From positions 2,092,501-2,156,500 of the forward strand of contig NZ_JAEKFI010000004.1 in assembly GCF_016650635.1 (NCBI RefSeq): a DNA stretch of 64,000 nucleotides. Direction: 5' to 3'. Within the stretch, counting starts at the first letter, position 1. Each line of letters starts with the position of its first letter. Shown here in pieces: positions 25,537 to 34,575 of this stretch. Source of the DNA: Pseudomonas sp. TH43. GTDB taxonomy: Bacteria > Pseudomonadota > Gammaproteobacteria > Pseudomonadales > Pseudomonadaceae. The position numbers and the translations under genes are program-made. The notes under the pieces were generated by a model. The model saw only the letters and a list, made by a program, of their open reading frames with translations. It ran no database searches and was not told the DNA's origin.

Positions 25537-26306
25537 CAGGGCTTGATGCCGCGGTGCAGGGCAACGATGCCTGCGGTCATGTTGTGATAGGTCACGCGGT
25601 CGAAACCGGCGTCGACCATCATCGACTTCAGGGTTTCCTGATTCGGGTGCATGCGGATCGATTCGGCCAGGTAGCGATAGCTTTCCGAATCATTGGTGAT
25701 CAGCTTGCCCATCAACGGCATGAAGGCGAACGAATAGGCGTCGTAGGCTTTCGACATCAGCGCGTTGGTCGGCTTGGAGAACTCCAGCACCAACAGACGA
25801 CCACCAGGCTTGAGTACGCGCAGCATCGAGCGCAGGGCGTCTTCCTTGTGCGTCACGTTACGCAGGCCGAAGGCGATGGTCACGCAGTCGAAATGGTTGT
25901 CCGGGAACGGCAGTTTTTCGGCGTCCGCCTGAACGAATTCAACGTTGCCGGCAACACCCAGATCGAGCAGACGGTCGCGACCGACCTTGAGCATCGATTC
26001 GTTGATGTCAGCCAAAACCACCTGACCGGTCGGGCCGACCAGGTGCGAGAATTTTTTGGTCAGGTCGCCAGTACCGCCGGCGATGTCCAGCACGCGGTTA
26101 CCGCTGCGCACGCCCGACAATTCGATCGCGAAACGCTTCCACAAACGGTGCATGCCGCCCGACAGAAGGTCGTTCATCAGGTCGTATTTGGCGGCTACCG
26201 AGTGGAAAACCTCAGCGACTTTTTCCGCTTTCTGGCTTTCCGGAACGTTTTTGAAGCCGAAGTGAGTGGTGGGTTCGGCATCGCTGCCTTTGCGCTGATC
26301 AGTCAT
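25536..26306 (-). CDS. ubiE: Ubiquinone/menaquinone C-methyltransferase
   Basis: SAM-dependent methyltransferase of 256 residues, adding the C2 methyl of demethoxyubiquinol (and demethylmenaquinol where present). Motif I is VLDIAGGTGDLT, then DINESML, FVQADAEKLPF, and the family signature YDLMNDLLSGGMHRLWK near residue 45. ATG at 26306 follows GGTGACAGCGAT and gives the normal MTDQRK-type N-terminus; the frame stays open upstream, but into the divergent promoter region. Confidence 0.96.
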   Translation of the reverse strand: MTDQRKGSDAEPTTHFGFKNVPESQKAEKVAEVFHSVAAKYDLMNDLLSGGMHRLWKRFAIELSGVRSGNRVLDIAGGTGDLTKKFSHLVGPTGQVVLADINESMLKVGRDRLLDLGVAGNVEFVQADAEKLPFPDNHFDCVTIAFGLRNVTHKEDALRSMLRVLKPGGRLLVLEFSKPTNALMSKAYDAYSFAFMPLMGKLITNDSESYRYLAESIRMHPNQETLKSMMVDAGFDRVTYHNMTAGIVALHRGIKP

Positions 26307-26460
26307 ATCGCTGTCACCAAAAGAGAATGCGCGACATTCTAATCCCCAAGCCATGCTTTGTCTTGGAATGGCTAAAGGTAAGATGGGCAACCTTCGGGAC
26401 GATTTGCCGCAGCGGCGGTCAAGATTTACCGACACCTATTCATCCATCAGGAGTTATTCA

Positions 26461-26736
26461 ATGGCCAAAATCACTGTTGAGCGCGCCCACACCCTGGGCA
26501 AGGAAGCTGCCCGCGAGAAGGCTGACAAGCTGGCGCAGAAACTCTCCGAGCAATATGGTCTGGAGCCGCAGTGGTCGGGCGACACCCTCAACCTCAAGCG
26601 GTCGGGTGTGAAAGGCGCGGTGCATGTGGCGGACGATTCGATCAAGGTCGACGTTGAGCTGGGCCTGATGATGTCGGCCATGAGCGGCATGATCAAAGCC
26701 GAAATCGAAAAAGCCCTGGATAAAGCGCTGGTCTGA
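26461..26736 (+). CDS. Polyhydroxyalkanoic acid system family protein
   Basis: Small 91-residue protein of the PHA_gran_rgn family, found beside PHA genes. The Lys/Glu-rich helix (residues 5-35) is followed by a beta-rich middle (LNLKRSGVKGAVHVADDSIKVDVEL) and a C-terminal helix with MMSAMSGMIKAEIEKALDKAL. The CAGGAG ribosome site lies 9 bases before the ATG. It is divergent from ubiE and upstream of phaI, but a REP pair separates it from phaI. The molecular role is not established; an accessory role at PHA granules is inferred from neighbours. Confidence 0.85.
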   Translation: MAKITVERAHTLGKEAAREKADKLAQKLSEQYGLEPQWSGDTLNLKRSGVKGAVHVADDSIKVDVELGLMMSAMSGMIKAEIEKALDKALV

Positions 26737-26764
26737 TCGCGATTTTCGGTAACCCGATACCCCC

Positions 26765-26855
26765 TGTGGGAGCGAGCCTGCTCGCGAAAGCGGTGCGTCA
26801 GTCGACTCAAATATTGACTGATACACCGCTTTCGCGAGCAGGCTCGCTCCCACAT
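26765..26855. repeat. REP palindrome pair, family A
   Basis: TGTGGGAGCGAGCCTGCTCG and its inverted copy, ~45-bp loop, between the small granule gene and phaI. Confidence 0.92.
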
Positions 26856-26984
26856 TTGTTTTGTGGTGCCCTTGCTGTTTATGTCAGTTGTTAGGGTGCC
26901 GTTTCTAATTTTTCTGCCTACTTTGTGCCTGAGCCCGACACTTTCGCGGGCAGTTCCTCAAACCTTCTGCGCGTGAGGTGCACC

Positions 26985-27407
26985 ATGGCCAAAGTTATTT
27001 TGAAGAAAAAAATCGACGCTTCGACTTCTGCTCTGAGCGACGTCAAATCCTATGCCCGCAAGATCTGGCTGGCAGGCCTGGGTGCCTACGCCAAGGTCGG
27101 CCAAGAGGGTAGCGAGTACTTTCAAGAGTTGATCCAGGCTGGTCAAACTGTTGAAAAGAAAGGCAAAAAAGTCGTCACCGAAAAACTCGAAGCGGCCAAC
27201 GCCGAGATTGATGATGCCAAGAGTGAAGTCAGCTCGTTCAAAGGTCGCGTCGAAGTTCAGCTCGACAAGGTCGAGAAGGCGTTCGACTCCCGTGTAGCAA
27301 GCGCCTTGAATCGTATCGGCATTCCGTCTAAACATGACGTTGAGACACTCTCTGCTAAGCTCGATGAGCTGACGGCATTGCTCGAACGCGTCGCGCGTAA
27401 ATCTTAA
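26985..27407 (+). CDS. phaI: Phasin PhaI
   Basis: Granule-coating phasin of 140 residues. N-terminal region with the SYARKIWLAGLGAYAKVGQEG motif shared with PhaF, then a long amphipathic helix or coiled coil (about 50-135) ending in a leucine-zipper-like stretch. It would cover the PHA granule surface. ATG at 26985 after GTGAGGTGCACC. phaF follows by 10 bp, and the two share the first ~130 residues by homology, so one arose by duplication of the other. Confidence 0.93.
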   Translation: MAKVILKKKIDASTSALSDVKSYARKIWLAGLGAYAKVGQEGSEYFQELIQAGQTVEKKGKKVVTEKLEAANAEIDDAKSEVSSFKGRVEVQLDKVEKAFDSRVASALNRIGIPSKHDVETLSAKLDELTALLERVARKS

Positions 27408-27417
27408 GGAGAACGGG

Positions 27418-28380
27418 ATGGCTGGCAAAAAGAACACCGATAAAGAAAGCAGCTCGTGGGTCGGGAAGGTCGAATCCTACTCCCGCAAAATCTGGCTGGC
27501 TGGTTTAGGCGTGTACTCGAAGATCGACACTGACGGCAGCAAGCTCTTCGATACATTGGTCAAAGACGGCGAGAAAGCCGAGAAGCTCACCAAGTCGGCA
27601 GTCGGCAAAAAAGTCGATGCCGCCAAGGACTCCGCTTCTTCGGCCAAGTCGCGCATCAGCGGCGTGAAAGATCGCGCACTGGGCAAGTGGGACGAGCTGG
27701 AAGGGGCTTTCGACAAGCGCCTGAACAGCGCGATTTCGCGCCTGGGTGTACCGAGCCGCAATGAAGTGAAAGCGCTGCACAGCAAGGTGGAAACCTTGAC
27801 CAAGCAGATCGAAAAACTCACTGGCGAAAAGGCCCGTCCAGTCGCGGCGAAAACCGCAGCGGCCAAGCCTGCAACCAAAACGGCTGCGGCTAAACCAGCA
27901 GCCAAAACTGCGGCCAAGCCACTGGTCAAAGCGGCCGCGAAGCCTGCCGCCAAAGCAGCGGCCAAGCCAGCGGCGAAAACCGCAGCCGCCAAGCCAGCAG
28001 CTAAAGCTGCAGCCAAACCGGTTGCCGCCAAAGCCGCTGCCAAACCAGCAGCAAAACCTGCTGCCAAAGCCGCCGCTAAACCAGCCGCCAAGCCTGCAGC
28101 GAAAACCGCTGCCGCCAAACCTGCTGCGAAGCCTGCCGCGAAAACCGCTGCCGCCAAACCTGCTGCGAAGCCTGCCGCGAAACCGGCTGCCGCGAAAAAA
28201 CCTGCAGTGAAAAAACCGGCCGCGCCGAAAGCCGCTGCGCCAAAACCGGCAGCGCCTGCTGCTGCCAAACCTGCCACTCCGGCAGCTCCGGTCAGCGCGT
28301 CGAACTCCGCCGCAGCACCGACTCCGGTGGCCACCCCGACTGCAGCATCGACACCGTCGACGCCAACCAGTCAGTCCTGA
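27418..28380 (+). CDS. phaF: Phasin and histone-like protein PhaF
   Basis: Two-part protein of 320 residues. Residues 1-135 are a phasin domain matching PhaI (SYSRKIWLAGLGVYSKI). Residues ~140-275 are a histone-H1-like tail of repeated AAKPA units with many lysines, which binds DNA non-specifically; a Pro/Ala/Ser/Thr end follows. In P. putida the protein links PHA granules to the nucleoid so they are shared at division. The repeats are also direct DNA repeats (27900-28200), so copy number may vary between strains. The ribosome site is AAGGAGAA. Confidence 0.95.
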   Translation: MAGKKNTDKESSSWVGKVESYSRKIWLAGLGVYSKIDTDGSKLFDTLVKDGEKAEKLTKSAVGKKVDAAKDSASSAKSRISGVKDRALGKWDELEGAFDKRLNSAISRLGVPSRNEVKALHSKVETLTKQIEKLTGEKARPVAAKTAAAKPATKTAAAKPAAKTAAKPLVKAAAKPAAKAAAKPAAKTAAAKPAAKAAAKPVAAKAAAKPAAKPAAKAAAKPAAKPAAKTAAAKPAAKPAAKTAAAKPAAKPAAKPAAAKKPAVKKPAAPKAAAPKPAAPAAAKPATPAAPVSASNSAAAPTPVATPTAASTPSTPTSQS

Positions 28381-28396
28381 TTTTTCAGGGCAAAAC

Positions 28397-28429
28397 AAAA
28401 CGCCCGGCCTGTGAAGGTCGGGCGTTTTT
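28397..28429 (+). terminator. Rho-independent terminator of phaIF
   Basis: Stem AAAACGCCCG / CGGGCGTTTT with a ~12-base loop and T-run, 16 bases after the phaF stop. Confidence 0.92.
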
Positions 28430-28463
28430 GTTTGTGCAGATAATCTCAAACCACTGCGAATCC

Positions 28464-28554
28464 CTGTAGGAGTGAGCCTGCTCGCGATAGCTGTCTATCC
28501 GTCAAAAGGGTGTCGACTGACAGATCGCTATCGCGAGCAGGCTCACTCCTACAG
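28464..28554. repeat. REP palindrome pair, family A
   Basis: TGTAGGAGTGAGCCTGCTCG and inverted copy in the convergent phaF/phaD gap. Confidence 0.92.
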
Positions 28555-28572
28555 GGTATGGGTTGGCTCAGA

Positions 28573-29193
28573 TTATTCTTGATCTTCGAGGTACTGCAGG
28601 GCCATCCGTTCGGTGGCGACTTTCACCGGCGGTAGCAGGTGCGGCGCCACCAGCATCATGATCTGGTAAACGACCAATCTCACCTCACCCTCGCGATCGA
28701 GAATCCGCTGATAGTCCAGCGAAAACAGCAGCGTCATGGTGATCTGCTCGACCAGTTGCCCCAACGCCTGAGTGTCACTGACCAACTGCCCCGACGCCTT
28801 CAACCGTGCCAGCAATGAAGCCAGCGTGCGCTTCAACGCGTTGAGCAGATTGCGAATGCCCTTGGCCAGTTTCGGCAGCCGTCCGGCCAGGTTCGACAGG
28901 TCCTGGAACAGAAACCGGTACTGTGCCAGCCGCTCGACGATCAGGTGCAGGAACAGCCAGTAATCCTCCGGGGCCAACTCGGCATCCGACGGTGGATCAA
29001 GCAGCGGCGCCAGTTCATTCTGGAAACGATCGAACAACCCGAGAATCAGCGGTTCCTTGCCGTGGAAGTGGTAGTAGAGGTTGCCGGGGCTGATCCCCAT
29101 TTCGTTGGCCACCTCCATGGTGGAAACGTTCGGCTCGCCCTTTTCGTTGAACAGTTGCAAAGCACATTCGAGAATCCGGTCGCGGGTTTTCAT
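28573..29193 (-). CDS. phaD: TetR-family transcriptional regulator PhaD
   Basis: 206-residue TetR-type regulator. The N-terminal helix-turn-helix is about residues 10-50 (STMEVANEMGISPGNLYYHF); the rest is the ligand and dimer domain. In P. putida PhaD activates phaC1 and phaIF transcription in response to a fatty-acid-derived signal. It is last in the phaC1-phaZ-phaC2-phaD run, 30 bp after phaC2. Confidence 0.94.
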   Translation of the reverse strand: MKTRDRILECALQLFNEKGEPNVSTMEVANEMGISPGNLYYHFHGKEPLILGLFDRFQNELAPLLDPPSDAELAPEDYWLFLHLIVERLAQYRFLFQDLSNLAGRLPKLAKGIRNLLNALKRTLASLLARLKASGQLVSDTQALGQLVEQITMTLLFSLDYQRILDREGEVRLVVYQIMMLVAPHLLPPVKVATERMALQYLEDQE

Positions 29194-29223
29194 CCAGTCT
29201 TCTTAGAAAAGTTCGGTTAAGCG

Positions 29224-30906
29224 TCAGCGCACATGCACGTAAGTGCCGGGTGCTGCCTCCATCGGTGGATAGTTCGGGTTGCCGAGGGTCATCTGGGTTT
29301 CGTGCTGGGCACCGGAGCGCTGTTGAATCCATTCCAGCCACTGCGGCCACCAACTGCCATCGACGTGTTTGGCGTCGTAGTACCAGGCGCGCGGGTCGCT
29401 GCTCATCTTGGCGTTGTCGACGTACGCGGCTTTCGGATTGCTCGGCGGGTTGAGAATGCTCTGCACGTGGCCGCTGTTGGAGAGCACAAAGCGCCGCTCG
29501 CCACCCAGCAGCAGGGTCGAGCGATACACCGCATCCCACGGCGTGATGTGGTCGTTCATGCCAGCGACGCTGAAGCTATCGACGGTGACTTTCTGCAAAT
29601 CAATCGGCGTGCCGCAGACCTCAAGACCGCCGGGGTGGGTCAGCGGGTTGTGCTTGAAGAAGTCCAGCAAGTCACCGTGAAACGCCGCTGGCAGACGTGT
29701 GTTGTCGTTGTTCCAGTAGAGGATGTCGAAGGCCGGCGGCTCTTTGCCCAACAGGTAGTTGTTGACGAAGTAACTCCAGATCAAATCGTTGGGGCGCATC
29801 CAGGCGAAAACCTTGGCCATGTCGCGACCCTCCAGTACGCCTTTTTGATAAGAGCGGCGCTTGGCGGCTTCAAGGGTTTGTTCATCGGCAAACAGCGTGG
29901 CTGAGGTTTCGATCTCGCTGTCGAGCAGGCTGACCAGATAGGTCGCGCTGGAGATCCGCCGCAGTTGCCGCTTGGCCTGCAAATGGCCTTGCAGCGCAGC
30001 GATAGTCAGTCCGCCAGCACAGGCGCCCATCAGGTTGACCTCGCGCGCGCCAGTGATCGCGCGGCAGATGTTCATCGCCTCTTCGACCGCCTCGACGTAG
30101 GTCGACAGGCCCCACTCGCGATGGCGCACATCGGGATTGCGCCAACTGATCATGAAGGTCTGCAAGCCGTTCTTCAGCGCGTATTGAACGAAGCTGTTCT
30201 GCGGGCTGAGATCGAAAATGTAGTACTTGTTGATTTGCGGTGGCACCACCAGCAGCGGCTTGGCGTACTGCTTTTCGCTCATGGGCTTGTACTGGATCAG
30301 CTCCAGCAACTCGTTGCGAAACACCACCGAACCGGTGGTAGTGGCGACGGTTTTGCCGACCTCGAAAGCCTGCTTGGTGACCTGGCGGGGCAGGCCGTCG
30401 TTGTGCAGCAGGTCGTCGAACAGATGACTGAGGCCACGCACCAGGCTGTGGCCGCCGGAGTTGAACAGTTCCTTGACCGCCAACGGATTGAGCAGGGTGT
30501 TGGACGGCGCCACGGCATCGTTGAGCAGGGTGAAGGCGAAGTGCGCGCGGGCACGGTCGTCCGGGTTCATGTCGCTGTCGTCGATCCAGCTTTTGACCTG
30601 TTTCTGCCAGGCCAGATAAGCCTGCAGGCTGCGCCGGTAAAACGGGTTGAGGCTCCATGCCGGATCAGCGAAACGGCTGTCGTTCGGATTGGTCGGGTGC
30701 AGAGTTTCACCGAGCAATACACGACCCAACTGGCTGCCGAGTTTCAACGCGTGCTTGGCACTGTGAATCGGGTTACGCAGGCCGTGAGCGGCGACGCTGC
30801 GCAGGGTCGAGAGCAGATCCCGGCCACGCAGGCCAGTAATCGCACTTTGTGCGTTGATGAACACGGCGGGGCTGGGCACTACGCCCGTCGCTGGTTTGTC
30901 GCGCAT
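29224..30906 (-). CDS. phaC2: Class II polyhydroxyalkanoate synthase 2
   Basis: Polymerises (R)-3-hydroxyacyl-CoA (C6-C14) to mcl-PHA at the granule surface. It has 560 residues. Alpha/beta fold with lipase-like box GACAGG holding the nucleophile Cys (about residue 296), catalytic Asp in GMNDHITPWD and His in SNSGHVQSIL. It is a clear paralogue of PhaC1 over the full length (shared LLVVPPQINKYY/FD, QTFMISWRNP and DILYWNNDNTRLPAAFHGDLL blocks, the last quoted in part). Confidence 0.96.
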   Translation of the reverse strand: MRDKPATGVVPSPAVFINAQSAITGLRGRDLLSTLRSVAAHGLRNPIHSAKHALKLGSQLGRVLLGETLHPTNPNDSRFADPAWSLNPFYRRSLQAYLAWQKQVKSWIDDSDMNPDDRARAHFAFTLLNDAVAPSNTLLNPLAVKELFNSGGHSLVRGLSHLFDDLLHNDGLPRQVTKQAFEVGKTVATTTGSVVFRNELLELIQYKPMSEKQYAKPLLVVPPQINKYYIFDLSPQNSFVQYALKNGLQTFMISWRNPDVRHREWGLSTYVEAVEEAMNICRAITGAREVNLMGACAGGLTIAALQGHLQAKRQLRRISSATYLVSLLDSEIETSATLFADEQTLEAAKRRSYQKGVLEGRDMAKVFAWMRPNDLIWSYFVNNYLLGKEPPAFDILYWNNDNTRLPAAFHGDLLDFFKHNPLTHPGGLEVCGTPIDLQKVTVDSFSVAGMNDHITPWDAVYRSTLLLGGERRFVLSNSGHVQSILNPPSNPKAAYVDNAKMSSDPRAWYYDAKHVDGSWWPQWLEWIQQRSGAQHETQMTLGNPNYPPMEAAPGTYVHVR

Positions 30907-31045
30907 GACTCAACACTCCTTCGTCTTCAGGCCAAAAACAAACTCACCGAACCAGAACACCATAGACGCTGTTACACGTTGCTGCCTGCGCGGCGTCCTG
31001 CCGCGCACGTTGTACAAAAGCCCTGCATAAAGCCTGCCGCAGCGC

Positions 31046-31900
31046 TTAGCCGCCCAGCGGGGTCGGGTGCGGGTGCATCACTGCACGCTGCCGTTCCTCC
31101 TGGAGAAACTTCATGATGATCGGCGCCACGGCTTCGGCGCGGGTGATCAGGAACAGGTGACCGTCATCGATGATGTGCAACTGCGCGTTGGGAATGCGCC
31201 AGGCGAGCATGCGCATGTTGATCAACGGGATCAGCGGGTCGTCGTCGCCGGCCAGCACCAGCGTCGGCTGATGGATCTTGTGCAGCCAGTGAATGCTGGT
31301 CCAGCCCAGCCCGGCGAACAGTTGCCAGTAGTAACCGAGCTTGCCGGCCGAACGCACTTTCGCCGCGTGGCTGGCGGCCAGCGTCGGGTCGCGGCGGAAC
31401 GAGCCGCCGTAGATCAATGGCGCGATGCGGATGACATGGGATGGCTGGATGTAGCGCCGGGGGCTGGCCATCATCCATAGCACTTTCGGTTTGCCCGGCA
31501 CCATCACCGCACCGGCAGCGGTCGCCGCCAGCACCAGTTTCTTGCAGCGCTCGGGGTAGTCGTAAGCGAACTGTTGCGCCAGCGCACCGCCCCAGGACAC
31601 GCCGATGACGTTGACCTGGCCGTAGTCGAGGTAATCGAGCATCCGCGAGGTCAGCTTGGCCAGGCCGGGAAAGCGATACGGCCGGTTCGGCGTCGAGGAG
31701 CCGCCGACACCGGGGACGTCGAAGGCGATTACTTCCAGATCCGGGTCCAGTGCCGCGACGAACGGAAACACCAGCTCCAGGTTGGCGCCGATGCCGTTGA
31801 AAATCAGCAAGGGCGTCAAGTGAGGCTTGCCGGGGCGTACCGCGGTGCGGATGGTTTGGCCATCCAGATCGACGGTACGGAATATGAAAGGTTGCGGCAT
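31046..31900 (-). CDS. phaZ: Intracellular mcl-PHA depolymerase
   Basis: Alpha/beta hydrolase of 284 residues that mobilises stored PHA. Nucleophile Ser in the GVSWGG box (about residue 102), catalytic Asp in LAGDDDPLIP, His in IDDGHLFLIT. It lies between the two synthases, as in other mcl-PHA pseudomonads. A 223-bp gap with a family B REP separates it from phaC1 upstream. Confidence 0.95.
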   Translation of the reverse strand: MPQPFIFRTVDLDGQTIRTAVRPGKPHLTPLLIFNGIGANLELVFPFVAALDPDLEVIAFDVPGVGGSSTPNRPYRFPGLAKLTSRMLDYLDYGQVNVIGVSWGGALAQQFAYDYPERCKKLVLAATAAGAVMVPGKPKVLWMMASPRRYIQPSHVIRIAPLIYGGSFRRDPTLAASHAAKVRSAGKLGYYWQLFAGLGWTSIHWLHKIHQPTLVLAGDDDPLIPLINMRMLAWRIPNAQLHIIDDGHLFLITRAEAVAPIIMKFLQEERQRAVMHPHPTPLGG

Positions 31901-31937
31901 GCGTCAGGCCCTGTGAATGTTAAGTACACCCGATTCC

Positions 31938-32088
31938 GTGTAGGAGTGAGCCTTGTGGCGAGGGGATTTATCCCCGTTCGGCTGCGCAGCAGTCGCAAAA
32001 TCTTCACACGCGGTTGTTCAGAAATACCGCGTCAGCTGGTTTTGGGGCCGCTGCGCAGCCCAACGGGGATAAATCCCCTCGCCACAGG
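31938..32088. repeat. Chimeric REP: truncated family A joined to family B pair
   Basis: GTGTAGGAGTGAGCC (a family A beginning) breaks off and runs directly into TTGTGGCGAGGGGATTTATC, a complete family B left half, whose inverted partner GGGATAAATCCCCTCGCCAC ends the element. Lies between phaC1 and phaZ. Confidence 0.85.
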
Positions 32089-32123
32089 TTCACCCCACAA
32101 TTTGGGGGGTCGAGGTGTGTCAG

Positions 32124-33803
32124 TTACCGCTCGTGAACGTAAGTGCCCGGCGAGGCTTCACCGGCCGGATACGCCTTGTTGCCCAGTTTCAGTGGGGCCT
32201 TTTTCAGGTCGCCCGAACGCTCTGCCTGCCATGCCTGCCAGTGCAGCCACCAGGAGTCGGTGTGCTTGGTCGAGTTCTCTTGCCAGTCATCGGCATTGGC
32301 GGCCATCTCTTCGCCGGTCATGTAGCGCGATTTCGGGTTGCCCGGCGGGTTCAGAATGCTCTGTATATGCCCGCTGCTCGACAGCACGAATTCGACCTTG
32401 CCACCAAACAACTGCGCCGACTTGTAGCAGGACTTCCATGGGGTGATGTGATCGTTGGTGCCGGCCAGCGAGAAGATGTCGGACGTGACCTGTTTGAGGT
32501 CGATCGGCGTGCCGCACACTTCCAGTGCGTTGGGGCGAATCAGTGGGTTGTTTTTGAACATTTCGATCAGATCGCCGTGGAACGCGGCCGGCAACCGTGT
32601 GGTGTCGTTGTTCCAGAACAGGATGTCGAACACCGGCGGCTCGTTGCCGAGCAGGTAGTTGTTGACCCAGTAATTCCAGATCAGGTCATTGGGGCGCATC
32701 CACGCGAAGACCTTGGCCATGTCTTTGCCTTCCAGCACGCCGGCCTGATACGAGTGGCGCTTGGCGGTCTCAAGGGTCTGTTCATCGACAAACAGCGCGA
32801 CGTCGCTGTCCAGCGTCGTGTCGAGCACGCTGACCAGCAGGGTCATGGCATTGACCTTCTTCTGGCCAAGCGCCGCGTAGTGGCCGAGCAGGGCGGTGCA
32901 GGTGATGCCGCCGGAGCAGGCACCGAGCATGTTGATGTCTTTGCTGCCGGTGATCGCGGTGACCACATCGACCGCCTCTTTCAGCGCATCGATATACGTC
33001 GACAGGCCCCATTCGCGCTGTGCCTTGGTCGGGTTGCGCCAACTGACGATGAACGTCTGCACGTTGTTGCGCAGGCAGAAACGCGCCAGACTCTTGTCCG
33101 GGCTTAAGTCGAATACGTAGAACTTGTTGATCTGTGGCGGCACCACCAGCAACGGACGCTCGTGGACTTGCTCGGTGATCGGCTTGTACTGGATCAGCTC
33201 CAGCACGTCGTTGCGAAACACCACCGCCCCCTCGGTCACGCCCAGGCTCTTGCCGACCTCGAACGCGCCCATGTTGACCTGGCTCGGCATGCCGCCGTTG
33301 TGTACCAGATCCTTGGCCAGATGCGAGAGGCCATCGAGCAGGCTTTTGCCGCCGGTTTCGAAGAAGCGTTTCACCGCTGCCGGGTTGGCGGCGGTGTTGG
33401 TCGGGGCCATGGCTTCGGTCATCAGGTTGATGACGAAGTGGCCGCGCGCGATGTCTTTGGGTGACAGGCTGCTGTCGTCGATCCAGGAGTGGAGTTCCTT
33501 GCGCCACGCCAGATAAGTTTGCAGATAACGTTTGTAGAGCGGGTTCTGGCTCCACGCAGGGTCGGCGAAGCGACGGTCATCGCCGGCCGGTTGCAGTTCG
33601 GATTTGCCGAACAACACGTTCTTCAGTTCGAGGCCGAAATGGGTGACGTGTTTGACACTATGGATCGGTTGTTTGATGGCCTGTTTCAGCACCATACGAG
33701 CAGAGGCCAGCAGATCCTTTCCGCGTAGCCCAACGACGGGATTAAGCCCCAGGGTGTTTTCCGAGGCTTGATACTTCAGGTCATCGTTATTCTTGTTACT
33801 CAT
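32124..33803 (-). CDS. phaC1: Class II polyhydroxyalkanoate synthase 1
   Basis: The main mcl-PHA synthase, 559 residues, first gene of the phaC1ZC2D run. Nucleophile Cys in the GACSGG box (about residue 296), Asp in GTNDHITPWK, His in SSSGHIQSIL. The ~20 N-terminal residues are polar (MSNKNNDDLKYQ), as usual for class II. The 258 bp upstream to the DUF971 gene should hold its promoter; I could not pick one with confidence. Confidence 0.97.
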   Translation of the reverse strand: MSNKNNDDLKYQASENTLGLNPVVGLRGKDLLASARMVLKQAIKQPIHSVKHVTHFGLELKNVLFGKSELQPAGDDRRFADPAWSQNPLYKRYLQTYLAWRKELHSWIDDSSLSPKDIARGHFVINLMTEAMAPTNTAANPAAVKRFFETGGKSLLDGLSHLAKDLVHNGGMPSQVNMGAFEVGKSLGVTEGAVVFRNDVLELIQYKPITEQVHERPLLVVPPQINKFYVFDLSPDKSLARFCLRNNVQTFIVSWRNPTKAQREWGLSTYIDALKEAVDVVTAITGSKDINMLGACSGGITCTALLGHYAALGQKKVNAMTLLVSVLDTTLDSDVALFVDEQTLETAKRHSYQAGVLEGKDMAKVFAWMRPNDLIWNYWVNNYLLGNEPPVFDILFWNNDTTRLPAAFHGDLIEMFKNNPLIRPNALEVCGTPIDLKQVTSDIFSLAGTNDHITPWKSCYKSAQLFGGKVEFVLSSSGHIQSILNPPGNPKSRYMTGEEMAANADDWQENSTKHTDSWWLHWQAWQAERSGDLKKAPLKLGNKAYPAGEASPGTYVHER

Positions 33804-34061
33804 CTACGACGCTCCATTGTCCTGAGACGAGTACCCGGTTTTCTGCTGTGCAGTTCCACAGCCAATGCCAGGTACTACTGCTCGGGTGACCGTTAATTCT
33901 GCATAGCTGCTTTACAGTCGTAGAGCACTGCAGGGAACTTGCCAGCTCCATTGGTTACCCGAGTTTAATTTTTTTCGCAAGCAGGCCGATCCTCGGCCAT
34001 ACAGCGGAGCATTCAAACAGATGAATTTAGAAAATGCCCTCTAATGAGCGCAAGGCTCGGG

Positions 34062-34433
34062 CTAGAGCATCAGCTTGACGATCGACTCGTCCGGGTCGCG
34101 GGTTTTTCCGGCGGCTTTGAGCTCGGCCAGATAATCGGCCCAGAGTGCGTCATAACGTCGCCCCAGCTCGTAGAGATAGTCCCAGGTGAACAGGCCGCTG
34201 TCGTGACCGTCGTCGAAGGTCAGTTTCAGTGCGTAGTGACCGGCCGGTTCCAGCTTGCTCAGACCGACGTTGAGCTTGCCGAATTGCAGGATCGGTTTGC
34301 CGTGGCCCTGGACCTCGGCAGAGGGAGAATGCACGCGCAGGAATTCAGCGGGCAGGGTGTACTCCTCGCCGGACGCATAGGTGAGCGTCAGGGTTTTCGA
34401 GGCTTTGTGCAGTTTGATTTCTTTGGGGGTCAT
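34062..34433 (-). CDS. DUF971 / gamma-butyrobetaine hydroxylase N-terminal-like protein
   Basis: 123-residue single-domain protein with the GBBH-like N-terminal fold (MTPKEIKLHKASKTLTLTYA, AEFLRVHSPSAEVQGHG, FDDGHDSGLFTWDYLYELG). Comparable domains bind zinc or take part in Fe-S related processes, but the His and Cys pattern here is sparse and no function can be assigned. It is conserved downstream of hslVU in pseudomonads. Start ATG at 34433. Confidence 0.85.
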   Translation of the reverse strand: MTPKEIKLHKASKTLTLTYASGEEYTLPAEFLRVHSPSAEVQGHGKPILQFGKLNVGLSKLEPAGHYALKLTFDDGHDSGLFTWDYLYELGRRYDALWADYLAELKAAGKTRDPDESIVKLML

Positions 34434-34460
34434 GATCAGGTATCCGTCTAGTGCGGAACC

Positions 34461-34551
34461 TTGTGGGAGCGAGCCTGCTCGCGAATGCGGTGGTTCAGTC
34501 AACACAGGGTTGAATGTACTGCCGTCTTCGCGAGCAGGCTCGCTCCCACAG
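34461..34551. repeat. REP palindrome pair, family A
   Basis: TTGTGGGAGCGAGCCTGCTC and inverted copy between hslU and the DUF971 gene. Confidence 0.92.
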
Positions 34552-34575
34552 TTCCATTACATCTGTAAGAGAGGC

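Noticed and set aside
31574..32446. Plus-strand frame across phaZ, the repeat and phaC1
   Set aside because: Antisense to two firm genes and passes through a palindromic repeat; no motifs.
33804..34061. Sigma54 promoter for phaC1
   Set aside because: I looked on the minus strand for GG-N10-GC with the TGGCAC/TTGC context and found no convincing match.
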